Part shown: one piece after another, positions 27,537 to 39,749 of the stretch
Position numbering within the stretch: position 1 is the stretch's first letter
Layout: every line of letters begins with the position of its first letter
Source of the DNA: Deinococcus sp. AJ005
GTDB lineage: Bacteria > Deinococcota > Deinococci > Deinococcales > Deinococcaceae
NCBI RefSeq assembly: GCF_009017495.1
Contig: NZ_CP044990.1
Coordinates: 2,313,001-2,377,000 of the forward strand
Length of the DNA: 64,000 bases
Direction of reading: 5' to 3'
Notes under the pieces: model-generated
Seen by the model: the letters and a program-made list of their open reading frames with translations, nothing else
The model's database searches: none
Told to the model about the DNA's origin: nothing
Translations under genes and position numbers: made by a program

Positions 27537-28598
27537 TCAGAATTCCAGCAGCACATGCTCGGCGCTGAAACCCGGCCCCATCGCGCTCAGCAGTGCCTTT
27601 CCCTGCGGCCCGGCTTTCAACGCTTCGTCCAGCACAAAGAGGACGGTGGCGCTGCTCATGTTGCCGTGGTCACGCAACACCTTGCGGCTGCTGTCCAGCG
27701 CGCCTACTGGCAGGTCCAGCGCTTCCTCGTAGGCGGCGAGCACCTTGACGCCGCCAGGATGGACGATGAACGTAATGATCTCCTCCTGAGTCCAGCCGTG
27801 GGCAGCCAGCGCCTCAGCGACGTTGCCGCGCATCATGCCGCGCACCAGCGATGGAATATCGCGGCTGAAGCGTACTTTCAGGCCATCATCCACCACATCC
27901 CAGCCCATGATGTCCTCGCTGTTTTCAATCAGGGTGCTGTACGCGCCACGAAGGGACAGCAGCGGCGGCGGGCCGGGAACATCGGGCGACGTGACCACCA
28001 GCGCCGCCCCACCATCCGAAAAGAGCGCCGTGCCCACGAAGTTGCTCTTGGATTCGTCGCCCTTCACGAGGGTCAGACTGCACAGTTCCACCGCCACGTA
28101 CAGCACGCGCTTGAAGCCTGCGCGCACCAGATCGGCGGCCCGCGCCAGCCCTGCCGCGCCGCCCGCGCAGCCCAGACCCCACACGGGCAACCGCGCTGCG
28201 TGACGGCTGATTCCCAGCGACTCAATCAGCCACGCGTCCAGGCTGGGCGTGCTGAGGCCGCTGGTGTTGACCACAATCACCGCGTCGATGTCGGTGGGGC
28301 GAAGCTCGGCACGGGCCAGTGCCTCGGCCCCCAGCCGGGTAATCAAAGCGCGGGCCTGCTCGATAAACACGGCGTTCTTCTCGCCAAAGCCACGCGACTC
28401 CAGATACCACTCCAGCGGACGCGACAGGGCACGCGACTCAATCTGGGCGTTGCCGAACACATCCAGCAGATGCGGGCGCGCGGCCATGCGTGGAAACAGC
28501 GTACGGGCCGCCTCCTTGATCTCAGACTGGGCCACCTGATGCGGCGGCGTTCCGGTCACCAGGGAACGCAGGACGGGCAGTGAAACGGCAGAACTCAT
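27537..28598 (-). CDS. Type III polyketide synthase (chalcone/stilbene synthase-like)
   Basis: 353 aa, normal length for a type III PKS, which condenses a starter CoA with malonyl-CoA units to pyrones, resorcinols or chromones. Catalytic Cys in [13 protein letters not shown] (~144), His in [11 protein letters not shown] (~281), Asn in [16 protein letters not shown] (~314). The [15 protein letters not shown] segment and GAALVV core are bacterial-type. No methyltransferase or oxidase sits beside it, unlike the BpsA-BpsB or ArsB systems, so the product is unknown. The start is ATG 28598. Monocistronic. Confidence 0.92.
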   Translation of the reverse strand: MSSAVSLPVLRSLVTGTPPHQVAQSEIKEAARTLFPRMAARPHLLDVFGNAQIESRALSRPLEWYLESRGFGEKNAVFIEQARALITRLGAEALARAELRPTDIDAVIVVNTSGLSTPSLDAWLIESLGISRHAARLPVWGLGCAGGAAGLARAADLVRAGFKRVLYVAVELCSLTLVKGDESKSNFVGTALFSDGGAALVVTSPDVPGPPPLLSLRGAYSTLIENSEDIMGWDVVDDGLKVRFSRDIPSLVRGMMRGNVAEALAAHGWTQEEIITFIVHPGGVKVLAAYEEALDLPVGALDSSRKVLRDHGNMSSATVLFVLDEALKAGPQGKALLSAMGPGFSAEHVLLEF

Positions 28599-28626
28599 TC
28601 GGCCATTGTGGCGCGGAACGGTGGGG

Positions 28627-28668
28627 AAAAACAGGAAAGGGGCGGGCTGAATCGCACCCGCCCGCCCC
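28627..28668 (-). terminator. Intrinsic terminator after the aldo/keto reductase gene
   Basis: On the minus strand GGGGCGGGC (28660-28668) pairs with GCCCGCCCC (28639-28647), followed after a short gap by TTTTT (28627-28631). Confidence 0.75.
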
Positions 28669-28683
28669 GTTAGTCCTTGCGAC

Positions 28684-29589
28684 TTATTTCTGGTTCTTCT
28701 CCCACTCCTGCTTGCCCACCTCGTCGAGTTTCTTGAAATCCTCGTCGCTCAGGGTGAGGCTGGCGGCGGCCACGTTTTCTTCCAGATGGCGGACCTTGCC
28801 GGTGCCGGGAATGGGAAGCATCACCGGACTGCGCTTCAGCACCCAGGCCAGGGCCACCTGCGAGGGGCTGGCATTCAGACGCTTAGCGACCTCGTCCAGC
28901 ACGCTGCCGTCCTTTGCCAGACTGCCCGCCGCCAGCGGGAACCACGGCAGGAACCCGATGTTCTCGCGCTCGCAGTAATCCAGCACGTCCTCGGATTTGC
29001 GGTTCACAAGGTTGTAGAGGTTCTGAACGGTGGACACCGGGAACACCTCGCGGGCGGCCTCGATTTCTTCCACACTCACTTCTGAGAGTCCAGCGTGGCG
29101 AATGACGCCCTCCTCGATCAGCTCGCGGATGGCCCCGAACTGCTCGTCGCGCGGGACGTCGGGGTCAATGCGGTGCAGTTGCCACAGGTCAATGCGGTCC
29201 ACACCCAGGCGGCGGCGCGAGATGTACGCCTGCTGCTTGAGGTACTCGGGGCGGCCTACCGGCGTCCAGACATTGGGGCCGGTGCGGGTCAGTCCGGCCT
29301 TGGTGGCGATGACCACCGTGTCGTAGGGGTGCAGCGCCTCGCGGATCAGTTCCTCGCTGACGGCGGGGCCGTAGCTGTCGGCGGTGTCGATCAGGTTGAC
29401 GCCCAGCTCAGGCAGGCGGCGCAGGGTTTCCAGCACGCCCTCGGGATCGGCGGGATCGCCCCAGATGCCGTCGCCCGTGACCCGCATGGCACCGAAGCCC
29501 AGGCGGTTGACGCTCAGGTCTCCGCCGATCTTGAATGTGCCGCTGTCGGCAGCGTTGGGTTGTTCGGTTGTCGTTGATTTGTCGGTCAT
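28684..29589 (-). CDS. Aldo/keto reductase
   Basis: 301 aa (beta/alpha)8 oxidoreductase. Catalytic Asp/Tyr in [15 protein letters not shown], Lys in [11 protein letters not shown], His in [12 protein letters not shown], and C-terminal [14 protein letters not shown] for NADPH. This subgroup (DSYGP, RIDP) is the pyridoxal reductase/oxidoreductase-like class. I set ATG 29587-29589, not the ATG at 29604, because the first ATG's own GGAGG acts as the ribosome site eight bases before it. Substrate unknown; a nitroreductase gene lies upstream on the same strand 84 bases away. Confidence 0.9.
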   Translation of the reverse strand: MTDKSTTTEQPNAADSGTFKIGGDLSVNRLGFGAMRVTGDGIWGDPADPEGVLETLRRLPELGVNLIDTADSYGPAVSEELIREALHPYDTVVIATKAGLTRTGPNVWTPVGRPEYLKQQAYISRRRLGVDRIDLWQLHRIDPDVPRDEQFGAIRELIEEGVIRHAGLSEVSVEEIEAAREVFPVSTVQNLYNLVNRKSEDVLDYCERENIGFLPWFPLAAGSLAKDGSVLDEVAKRLNASPSQVALAWVLKRSPVMLPIPGTGKVRHLEENVAAASLTLSDEDFKKLDEVGKQEWEKNQK

Positions 29590-29672
29590 GGGTGGTGCCT
29601 CCATCTGTGAATATGCGCCTTTTTAAAACAGGCGGGGAGAGGTCAGGGTTGAGCGTGTCCAGAGGTTTAGAG

Positions 29673-30500
29673 CTATGAATTCTCCGCCTCCGGCACGGCG
29701 CAGGTCTCACGGTACACGAACTGCTCCAGGCGTTTGCGGTGGCGGCTGCTCCAGTCGATGGTGGGGCGGCTCTGGTCTGCGGGCAGGTAGCCCAGGCGAA
29801 ACAGGGCCATCAATTCCAGATCGCCCGGTACGGCCAGCAGGTCCTTGATTTCCTGCCAGTGGTGCGGAATCTCGGCGGGCGTGCTGACGAACTGGATACC
29901 CATGCCCAGCGCCCCCACCGCGTTCCAGATATTTTCCACCGCCGCGCCCAGCCCGAACACGCTGTAAAAGCCCGACAGCTCGCCGGGGCGGTACTCGGTT
30001 TTGTCCAGCAGCGCGGCCAGCAGCAGAGGGCTTCCGGCCACCAGTTGGCGGTTGTCCTCGCCCAGCTTTTTGGGCACACCCAGTTGGCGCATGACCTTCA
30101 GGCCCGCGTCGCTGAACACCTGCCGCGTAAACGGCTTGAGCGGTCCCGGCAGATGATCGATGTGGATGCCGTCGCGCTTAGCTTCCATCTCGGCCTGCGA
30201 GAAGCGGAAATAGCGGCGATAACGCTCGAAGAACAGCCCCGCATCGATCAATTCGGTCATGCTCTGGCCCGACAGTTCGGCCACCCGCCCGATGGTCTGG
30301 GGGCTTTCGATCAGCACGAAACGCCACGGCTGGGAGTTGAAATGGCTGGGCGCGGCCTGCGCCACCCGCATCAGCATGTGCTGGTGTTCGCGGCTGACCG
30401 GGTCGGGCCGAAAGGGGCCGTTGGTGGTGCGCCGCCGCAGCATGCCCTCGATCACTGGGGGCGGAACGGTGGATGGAGGGGCAATGGGTGGAGAGGTCAT
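29673..30500 (-). CDS. Nitroreductase family protein, long form
   Basis: 275 aa. FMN-binding segment [17 protein letters not shown] (~20-36) and [19 protein letters not shown] (~46-64) are clear; the C-terminal half has [20 protein letters not shown] (~185-204) and [15 protein letters not shown]. It is ~60 residues longer than the nitroreductase at 14520, with an inserted region [21 protein letters not shown] lies six bases before the ATG (leaderless). Reduces an unknown electrophile or acts as an oxidoreductase in secondary metabolism. Confidence 0.87.
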   Translation of the reverse strand: MTSPPIAPPSTVPPPVIEGMLRRRTTNGPFRPDPVSREHQHMLMRVAQAAPSHFNSQPWRFVLIESPQTIGRVAELSGQSMTELIDAGLFFERYRRYFRFSQAEMEAKRDGIHIDHLPGPLKPFTRQVFSDAGLKVMRQLGVPKKLGEDNRQLVAGSPLLLAALLDKTEYRPGELSGFYSVFGLGAAVENIWNAVGALGMGIQFVSTPAEIPHHWQEIKDLLAVPGDLELMALFRLGYLPADQSRPTIDWSSRHRKRLEQFVYRETCAVPEAENS

Positions 30501-30839
30501 AGGGGCAGGCTAGCAGGCAGAGTTGAACCGTTGCAGGCAATCTGGCCTGTTCCCCACGAGGCGGTGGCAATTAGAGTCGGATCAGCCACTGATCGCCGCG
30601 CTGACACCTTGAAAACCTCAGCGCCGGACAAATGGAAATGGGCGGGGTTCCAAACGGCATTTTTCCCGTTCAAGACCCCGCACCTGACCCTTCATAAGCA
30701 CGCTCTCAAAAAATTGGTTTCCCAGACGTAGGAAAGCGCAGGAAACGGCGTATCCGGGCTATCTGTTGATCAATCTGATGGGACGACCCTTCGGACTGCA
30801 TTCGCCTTCAGAGGTGTTCGCCGCAGCCCAGCCACCCGT
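30501..30839. other. Non-coding gap; -10 box and long hairpin only
   Basis: 339 bases without a gene. TAGCCT (minus strand, 30507-30512) serves the nitroreductase gene. Around 30638-30681 GCGGGGTT...AACGG pairs imperfectly with CCGTT...ACCCCGC around a T-rich loop, perhaps the terminator or a 3' structure of the following minus-strand dehydrogenase message. No plausible reading frame. Confidence 0.5.
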
Positions 30840-32291
30840 TTACTCCACGCCGAAGCTGATGAACTTCGTTTCCAGGTACTCGTCCAGACCCCAGTGTCCG
30901 CCCTCACGGCCCACACCGCTGTTTTTCATGCCGCCGAAGGGCACGTGCGGCGCACCCGCACTCGGCACGCCGTCATTGATGCCCACGATGCCGTACTCCA
31001 GCGCCTCGGCCACCCGGAAGGCGCGGCCCAGATCGCGGGTGTAGGCATACGCGGCCAGCCCGTATTCCGAGTCGTTGGCGAGGCGCAGCCCTTCCTCCTC
31101 GGTGTCGAACACCACGACGGGGGCCACCGGGCCAAAGGTTTCCTCGCGCAAGATCAGGGAATCGGGGTGAACGTTCGTCAGCACGGTGGGCTGGAAGAAC
31201 AGGCCGCCCGCCGCCTCGCCGCCCACGGTGGCCGTCGCGCCCAGCCGCAACGCGTCTTCCACCTGCGCCTTTATCTTGTCCAGCCCTGCCTGCTCCACCA
31301 CCGGGCCGACACTTGTGCTGTCCAGCAGCGGATCGCCCAGCACCAGCGCCCGCGTCTTCTCGGTCAGGATACGGGTAAATTCTTCGGCCACCTCGCGCTG
31401 CACATACACGCGGTTGGTGCTGATACACGTTTGCCCGGCGTTGCGGAACTTGCTGCCGACCACTTCACGGGCGGCTTTGTCCAGATCGGCATCGGCGAAC
31501 ACCAGGAACGGCGCGTGGCCGCCGAGTTCCAGGCTGACCCGTTTGATGGTCTTCGCGGCCTGCTGGTACAGCAACCTGCCGACAGCGGTGGACCCCGTGA
31601 AGGTCAGCTTCCGCACCCGGCTGTCTTCCATGAACGGCGCGGAAAATTCGGCGGCGGAATTGGTGGGCAGCACTTGCAGGGTATTGAGGGGGCCGCCCGC
31701 TTCCAGCCACAACTCGGCCAGATACAGCGCGGTCATGGGACTCTGCTCGGCGGGCTTGAGGACCATCACGCAGCCTGCGGCCAGCGCGGGGGCGGCCTTG
31801 CGGGTGATCATCCCAGCAGGAAAATTCCAGGGGGTCACGGCATAGACGATGCCCACCGGCTGGCTGGCGGTCATCCCACGCTTGTGGTCAAAGCGCATGT
31901 TGACGCGCTCGCCGCTGATGTTCCCGGCTTCCCCGGCACACCATTCAATAAAGCTGGCGGCGTAATGCACCTCGCCGCGCGTCTCGGTGATCGGCTTGCC
32001 CATTTCCAGCGTCATCAGGCGGGCGAGTTCCTCCTTATGGACGAACATCAGGTCATTCCACTTGCGCAGGATCAGGCCGCGCTGGTAGGGATTCACTTTG
32101 CGCCAGCTTTCCAGGGCAACTTCGGCGGCGTCGATGGCCCGCCGGGCGTCGTCTGCCGTGCAGTCGGCCACTACGCCGATGCTTTCTCCCGTACCGGGGT
32201 GAAAGACCTCGAAGGTCTTAGGGGCGCTGCGCCACTCGCCATCAAAGTAGGCTTTGCTGCGGGTCACGGGATCGTTTTGAATAGTGGTCAT
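30840..32291 (-). CDS. gabD: NAD(P)-dependent succinate-semialdehyde dehydrogenase
   Basis: 483 aa aldehyde dehydrogenase of the GabD type, oxidising succinate semialdehyde (from GABA or other sources) to succinate. NAD-binding VTPWNFPAGMITRKAAPALA (~155-174) and LTFTGSTAVGRLL (~228-240), catalytic Glu in SLELGGHAPFLVF (~255), catalytic Cys in GQTCISTNRVYV (~290). The C-terminal FGGMKNSGVGREGGHWGLDEYLE is typical of SSADH. The start ATG overlaps, by ATGA, the stop of a frame that looks like the end of a lost gene upstream. No GABA aminotransferase is adjacent. Confidence 0.92.
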   Translation of the reverse strand: MTTIQNDPVTRSKAYFDGEWRSAPKTFEVFHPGTGESIGVVADCTADDARRAIDAAEVALESWRKVNPYQRGLILRKWNDLMFVHKEELARLMTLEMGKPITETRGEVHYAASFIEWCAGEAGNISGERVNMRFDHKRGMTASQPVGIVYAVTPWNFPAGMITRKAAPALAAGCVMVLKPAEQSPMTALYLAELWLEAGGPLNTLQVLPTNSAAEFSAPFMEDSRVRKLTFTGSTAVGRLLYQQAAKTIKRVSLELGGHAPFLVFADADLDKAAREVVGSKFRNAGQTCISTNRVYVQREVAEEFTRILTEKTRALVLGDPLLDSTSVGPVVEQAGLDKIKAQVEDALRLGATATVGGEAAGGLFFQPTVLTNVHPDSLILREETFGPVAPVVVFDTEEEGLRLANDSEYGLAAYAYTRDLGRAFRVAEALEYGIVGINDGVPSAGAPHVPFGGMKNSGVGREGGHWGLDEYLETKFISFGVE

Positions 32292-32500
32292 AGGGCCTCA
32301 CTTTCGGCGACAATTGTTGCGCCGGGCACCGGGATGTCCGGCAACAGGAAGAGTTCGGTGGTGAGGGGGTCCGCGCCCAGGCGGGTGAAGTCGGCCTGAC
32401 GGACGTGATCCTGCCACGAGTGTAGACCCCCAGCACCTGCGCCAGCGTGACGCCCATACCCGGCGCATCCGGCTGACCGACTCCATGTCCACCAGAGGCC
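32288..32500 (-). pseudogene. Probable remnant of a degraded gene in front of gabD
   Basis: The frame ending TELFLLPDIPVPGATIVAES ... stops with TGA overlapping the gabD ATG, as functional operon partners do. About 40 codons upstream the sensible sequence continues in another frame (GHGVGQPDAPGMGVTLAQVL ... RGRITS), implying a frameshift near 32390-32400. A stop closes that second frame near 32520. I do not recognise the protein. It is likely the 3' remnant of a gene that was cotranscribed with gabD. Confidence 0.35.
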
Positions 32501-32669
32501 GAGAACCCGCGCCGTGTTCAAGCGCAGCGCACCAGACGGTCTGGTAGAAGTGGCAGACTGAGCTGGAACCTGGTTTGAACTGGAATGCAAATACGCCGAA
32601 ACCGGACCCATCCCCATCACCTCTCCCGAGGCTGAGGATGGGTCCGATCCTTTCCCAAAGAAGTTGCTT

Positions 32670-32987
32670 TCACCATGCTCCCCATGCCCCCAGCCCGTAA
32701 GCAAGTGCGCAGGCCAGCGCCAGCCGCCAGTGTCCCGCACGGCCAGGACGGGTGCGCGGCATCAGCATCAGCAGCGCCAGCGCGGGCAGCAGCCCCCACC
32801 ACCGCTGCCCCGCTGCGAGGGCCAGCGCCAGACAAATCACCACACCCGCGCAGACGGCGAAGAACAGCAGATGATGTGGGCGGCGTGATGCACCCCTGCG
32901 CCAGTCCAGTTGCAGGGACAGGCCCAGTAGGCTGAGCGCGGTCAATAACACGCCGGTCAGCAGCAGGGCGGGGTGATACAGGCTCAC
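32670..32987 (-). CDS. Small integral membrane protein (105 aa)
   Basis: 105 aa with four hydrophobic segments (PALLLTGVLLTALSLLGLSL; HHLLFFAVCAGVVICLALAL; WWGLLPALALLMLM; LALACALAYGLGAWGAW) and Arg-rich loops that set orientation. No family recognised. GTG start at 32985-32987 has TATCCT six bases upstream (leaderless). It stands alone, divergent from the lipoprotein gene. Confidence 0.75.
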   Translation of the reverse strand: MSLYHPALLLTGVLLTALSLLGLSLQLDWRRGASRRPHHLLFFAVCAGVVICLALALAAGQRWWGLLPALALLMLMPRTRPGRAGHWRLALACALAYGLGAWGAW

Positions 32988-33040
32988 CCGGTCAGGATAT
33001 TCGCCTGCACGGCCCGGCCATTGTGGGCGTATGGTCTGTG

Positions 33041-33541
33041 ATGATGAATCTCAAGCCTGCCCCCCCTCTGCTGGCCGCGCTGGCGCTGTGTTCATTTGCA
33101 CTGTGTTCGCTGACGGGCTGCCGCAAAGCCGCACAGACAGGCGGCAGCGAGGATCTGGTCTCGAAGGTGCTGTTCACCGCCACCGGCTCCTACGACGCGC
33201 AGGCAGACCTGAAGGAACGTATTCCGGGCCTGCGCCGCACCACCTGGACCACGAAACCGCCCCTGCCCGTCCAGAAGATCGTGTTGCAGTACGACAGCAA
33301 CGCCCGGCCCCTGTCCTGGTTCCTGAACCTGAGCGGCGCGCAGTTCACGGCCCAGTCGCTGGCAGGCGAGGGCGCGGCGCAGGTGCAGACTCCGCAGGGC
33401 CAGGGCTGGCGTCCCGCGAAGGGCACCCGGCTGGAAGACGTGCTGATCGTGGCCACGGGCCAGGACAGCATGAACGTTCTGACCCGCGCCTACGTGACCC
33501 AGAACGACCCTGCACTCCTGAAGGCGTTCGCGGCGCGCTGA
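33041..33541 (+). CDS. Lipoprotein of unknown function
   Basis: 166 aa. Signal peptide with lipobox SLTGC (Cys ~27), then a soluble domain with LFTATGSYDAQADLKERIPG and IVLQYDSNARPLSWFLNLSG. No family recognised. TATGGT at 33030-33035 lies five bases before ATG 33041; a second ATG at 33044 would also fit. It converges on the AI-2E transporter gene with a terminator between. Confidence 0.72.
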   Translation: MMNLKPAPPLLAALALCSFALCSLTGCRKAAQTGGSEDLVSKVLFTATGSYDAQADLKERIPGLRRTTWTTKPPLPVQKIVLQYDSNARPLSWFLNLSGAQFTAQSLAGEGAAQVQTPQGQGWRPAKGTRLEDVLIVATGQDSMNVLTRAYVTQNDPALLKAFAAR

Positions 33542-33558
33542 GCGGGGTCTGCACGGAA

Positions 33559-33594
33559 AGAGGGAGCGGGCTGTCCGGCCTCGCTCCCCCTCTT
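33559..33594. terminator. Terminator between convergent lipoprotein and AI-2E transporter genes
   Basis: AGAGGGAGCG (33559-33568) pairs with CGCTCCCCCTCT (33582-33593, one bulge). T-run is short on the plus side; on the minus side C/T-rich. Placed between two convergent stops. Confidence 0.6.
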
Positions 33595-33607
33595 GTTCGC
33601 CCTCCCG

Positions 33608-34927
<1,320 letters not shown>

Positions 34928-34986
34928 TCACTGTACGCCACCCAGCACCCCGGCATGACTCACACAGCAGTCCACATCAGCCCACT

Positions 34987-36141
34987 CTAAAACTGCCGGG
35001 TCAGCACCTGCCCGGCCTCACCCAGCGCCTGTTCGGGAGTATCGCCCACCTGTACCCGCACTGACCCCGCGTTCCCGGCGCGGACGCTCACCCCCGGCGG
35101 GTACTGCTGAACACTGTCCACTGCTGGAATGCCCTCGAACAACACCTTTCCCCCCCTGTCGGTCACGCGCGCCCACGACTGGCCCACGAAGCGGAGGGCG
35201 ACAGTGCCAGCGGCAGCAGGAGTAGAGGCGGAAGTGGTCGGAGCAGCGGGCAGTGGAGGCAGCGGCGTCAGCGTTCTGACTCCAGTGTTCAGGTCGGTCA
35301 GGACGCTGGGCTGCCGGATACCGGGCGGCGTGACACTGGCGGGCAACGTGGCGCGCAGATTGCGACTCTGTCTCAGATCGATGGTCTGTTTCAGAGGTGT
35401 CCGGCCTGCCGCTTCCACGCGCAGTTCGGCCCTGATGCGGGCGTCCACGGGGAACGACAGCACTGGCGTCTGGCCCAGATTGCGGTTATCGAGGTAAACA
35501 GCCACGCCGTCCGGCACGCTCTTGACACTCAGGCGCACGGTACCCTGCGGAGGAATGGGCGGGACAGGGGGCGGCGTTGGAGGCGGAACAGGCGCAGGCG
35601 TGGGGAGAGCCGGAACCACCAGAACGGGCGGCGGGGGGACGGCGGCTGCCGGGATCGGACGGCTCAGCAGCAGAGTACCGACGGCCAGCAGCAGCACCAG
35701 CAGCACCGCAATCAGGGCAATTCGAACCGGCCCCAGCGTCGGCTCACTGGCCCCAGGTGAGGGCGGCCCACCGGGCACGGCAACCTCCCTCTGCGGCTGC
35801 GCGGGTTTCGGGGACGGGGGTTTCGGGGGAATGGGGCGGATCAATCGGTCAAAATCGGCCAGCAGCGGCGCGGGGTCCAGCCCCAACTCGCGGGCGTAGG
35901 TTCGCAGATAGGCGCGGGCAAAGGTGGCCTCGGGCAGACTGCCAAGCTGAATCTCCTCCAGCGCTTGCAGGTAATCGCGGCGGATGGCGGTGGTCTGCGC
36001 CAGCTCACGCAGGGTCAGCCCGCGCGCCTCCCGCGCCTCCCGCAGGACCGGGCCGAAGCACGGCGCAGTATTGGCAACTGTAGGTTCGGTGGGCGCAGCG
36101 TCCCCTCTCAGGGTGCTTTCTGGGCGCAGGGGCCTGGTCAT
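34987..36141 (-). CDS. RodZ-like protein with HTH, transmembrane and PEGA domains
   Basis: 384 aa. Order: helix-turn-helix of the RodZ type (~30-95; LREAREARGLTLRELAQTTA, ALEEIQLGSLPEATFARAYL), linker, one transmembrane helix (LIAVLLVLLLAVGTLLLS, ~144-161), Pro-rich stalk, PEGA domain (~200-270; VSVPDGVAVYLDN region), and a C-terminal beta domain resembling DUF4115 (~318-380). RodZ links MreB filaments to the wall machinery; many deinococci are cocci, so the role may differ. The PEGA insertion is unusual for RodZ. No ribosome site is obvious at ATG 36141. Confidence 0.75.
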   Translation of the reverse strand: MTRPLRPESTLRGDAAPTEPTVANTAPCFGPVLREAREARGLTLRELAQTTAIRRDYLQALEEIQLGSLPEATFARAYLRTYARELGLDPAPLLADFDRLIRPIPPKPPSPKPAQPQREVAVPGGPPSPGASEPTLGPVRIALIAVLLVLLLAVGTLLLSRPIPAAAVPPPPVLVVPALPTPAPVPPPTPPPVPPIPPQGTVRLSVKSVPDGVAVYLDNRNLGQTPVLSFPVDARIRAELRVEAAGRTPLKQTIDLRQSRNLRATLPASVTPPGIRQPSVLTDLNTGVRTLTPLPPLPAAPTTSASTPAAAGTVALRFVGQSWARVTDRGGKVLFEGIPAVDSVQQYPPGVSVRAGNAGSVRVQVGDTPEQALGEAGQVLTRQF

Positions 36142-36247
36142 GGTTGCCAGCTCACAGTCTCCAACTCACCATCCTCAAACTCACGGTCTCCAAACTCGCA
36201 GTGTTCAATCTGAAAATCCAAACTGAAGGAAAGGCTGCAGTTCCCGC

Positions 36248-37161
<914 letters not shown>

Positions 37162-37162
<1 letters not shown>

Positions 37163-39150
37163 TATTTGCCCCCTTCGCGGGTGTTCTCTTCACTGCTCTG
37201 GCCGACGTTGGGACTGGGGGTGCTGGCCTGTTGCGCGGCCACGCCGGGCGAGAGTTTGCCACCGTCGTCGGTCCCGGTTCTATCCGTGGCCGCCACCAGT
37301 TGCGGCGGCGGCGGGTCCACCAGACGGCGGCTCAGGAAGCCCCCCGCCGCGATGAACAGCACGATCAACGCCTTCAATACGGTCACGATGTCCTTGTTCA
37401 CGCCGTCCAGTTGCTGGTCCACGTCCACGCCCCCCGTGTCCACCGTGCCGAACAGCAGACTGGCCAGCACCACCCCGGTGGGGGTGTTCTGGCCCATCAG
37501 GGCCACGGCGATGCCGTCGAAGCCCACGTTGACCGGCATGTTGCCCTTCAGGCGGTACTCGTCCAGCGCGCCGCCGTTGACGTAATGCGTGCCCGCCAGC
37601 CCGGCGAACATCCCCGCCAGCGTCATGGCCAGGATGGTCCCGCGCGCCACGCTGATGCCGCCGTATTCCGCCGCGCGCGGCGACAGGCCCACGGCCCGCA
37701 GCGCGTAGCCAGTGGCCGTGCGCCACATCAGCGTGCCGAACAATGCCACGCAGGCCAGCGCGATCAGAAAGGACGCGTTGAGCTGGCTGCCGTTGATGTT
37801 CGCCGGAATCCCGATGCGCCATGTCAGTGCGCCCGCCGCCAGCGCAATCACGACGGCGATCAGCCCGCCGTTTTTAACGGCTTTCAGCAGGGGCCGCGCG
37901 ACCAGCAGGGCGACGACCGCCACCACGATGCCGATGCTCAGAACATAGCCGCCGCCCGCCGGGCCGACATTGAACACGTCCAGCAGGGTGGGAAGCTGGG
38001 CCGCCTGCTGCAATTCCTGGCTCTTGGCCTCGAAGCCGGGAGCCTTGAAGGGCAGGGGATATGTTTTGCCCAGAAAGGGAAATGAGTCACTGCCGATCAT
38101 GAAGATGAACACCGCCGAGGCCACGTAATTGAGCATGATGGTGTTGATGACCTCGCTGGAGCCGAATCTGGCTTTCAGCAGACCCGGAATCGCGCCCCAC
38201 AGCGCCCCGCCCGCCGCCGCCGCCAGCACCGACAGGGGCAGCAGCGCCCAGCCCAGGCTGGGGGGACCGTACACGCCCATCAGCATCGCGCCGATGGCCC
38301 CCATGGTCAGTTGCCCCGGCGCACCGATGTTGAACAGCCCGGTGCGGAAGGCGAAGGCCACGCTCAGGCCAGTGAAGATCAGGGGGGTGGCCAGCTTGAG
38401 GCTCGACAGCAGCGGCGACAGGCGGGTAACCGGTGCGAACAGCGTGGAATACACGAAATACACCACGTCGCTCTTGGCCAGCCAGCCCTGCCACAGCGTC
38501 AATTCGCGGCCCGAGGGATTGACGATGGGCTGGACCACCAGCACCACCACCGCGCCCACCAGCACCGCCAGCGTGATGGCCGAGACCGGCACCAGCAGTC
38601 CACGCATGCGGTTGAAACGGTCCAGCACCCAGGGCCGCGCGCTCAGGCCCGCGCCCGCCGCGATCAGCCCGGCCAGCATGGGCAGAAACAGGCCCAGGTT
38701 CATGCCGCCGCCGTCGTAGAAGTTGCGGAGTTGCCGCTTGGCCCCGGCGCGCAGAGTGCTGTCGGCGGCCACCCGCTCGATCTGGGCGGCCAACCCGCTG
38801 TCCAGCACCAGCACCGCCGCCACCGCCAGCACGGTGACCAGCAGGCCGGTGATCCAGAACCAGCCCGCGCGGCGCACAGCCCCGATCAGGGTGGCGAGGG
38901 TCAGGGCCAGCGTGGCCCAGCCCAGGATCAGGGCGCTGCCGGGCGCGGCCTGCGGGGCCTGCTGGTTGCTGGCGAGATTCAGGACGCTGCCGCTCAGGTG
39001 CAGCAGCACGGCGTCGGCGCTGAAGCCCCGGCCCAGCGCGGCCAGTGGAAACAGCAGCATACCGGCGGCGGCCACCGCGCAGGCGATCAGCGCGACGCGA
39101 GCCGCGTCCCCGGATGGACGAGAGTGGGTGTTGTGGGTCACGCGGCCCAT
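37162..39150 (-). CDS. ABC transporter permease, BMP/nucleoside type (first permease)
   Basis: 662 aa, nearly twice the usual ~350 aa of this family. The family core with [20 protein letters not shown] lies near residue 270, and [25 protein letters not shown] sequence near 495. The extra N-terminal ~200 residues are membrane helices and a loop ([20 protein letters not shown]); a Pro/Gln-rich tail ends the protein. ATG 39148-39150 is listed, but TACAAT (39149-39154) overlaps it, and seven bases after that box is an in-frame GTG at 39141 that may be the leaderless start. Divergent from ndk. Confidence 0.85.
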
Positions 39151-39280
39151 TGTACGGGGCAAAAACAGGGTTGTGGGCAGTCCCGCGCGGGGCTGGCGGC
39201 GTGCGTGCCCCGTGCCTGCCCGCGCCGCGAAAACCCGGGGCGCGGCGGACCGTCCCCGTTTTGCTATTCTCGCTGACGCT

Positions 39281-39697
39281 ATGGAACGAACTTTTGCAAT
39301 GATCAAACCCGACGGCGTGCGCCGTGGCCTGACCCCCGAAATCCTCGCCCGCATCGCCCGCAAGGGCTACCGCGTGGTGGGCCTCAAGCAGATGACCATC
39401 TCGCGCCAGACCGCCGAGAACCATTACGGCGAACATAAGGAGCGTCCCTTCTTCGGTGAACTGGTGGACTTCATCACGGGCGGCCCCGTGGTGGCCATCG
39501 CGCTGGAGGGCAACGAGGCCATCGCGGGCTGGCGGGCCATGATGGGGGCCACCAACCCGGCCAACGCCGCCCCCGGCACCATCCGCGCCGACTTCGCCAC
39601 CACCACTGGCGAGAACGTGACCCACGGCAGCGACAGCAGTGAAAGTGCTGCGCGCGAACTGGGCCTGTTCTTCGCGGACGGCGAACTGCTGAGCTGA
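39281..39697 (+). CDS. ndk: Nucleoside diphosphate kinase
   Basis: 138 aa, the normal length. Ndk moves the gamma phosphate from ATP to NDPs via a phosphohistidine: active-site His in [20 protein letters not shown] (~115). N-terminus [17 protein letters not shown] is invariant. TATTCT at 39265-39270 stands ten bases before ATG 39281. Divergent from the permease genes, 130 bases away, and ended by a strong hairpin. Confidence 0.97.
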   Translation: MERTFAMIKPDGVRRGLTPEILARIARKGYRVVGLKQMTISRQTAENHYGEHKERPFFGELVDFITGGPVVAIALEGNEAIAGWRAMMGATNPANAAPGTIRADFATTTGENVTHGSDSSESAARELGLFFADGELLS

Positions 39698-39711
39698 GCA
39701 GGCCGCAATAA

Positions 39712-39749
39712 CAGGAGCCGCCGGGAAGACAGCATTCCGGCGGCTCCTG
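39712..39749 (+). terminator. Hairpin after ndk
   Basis: CAGGAGCCGCCGG (39712-39724) pairs perfectly with CCGGCGGCTCCTG (39737-39749), with AATA/TATT extending the stem. No T-run follows, so termination could be incomplete. Confidence 0.65.
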
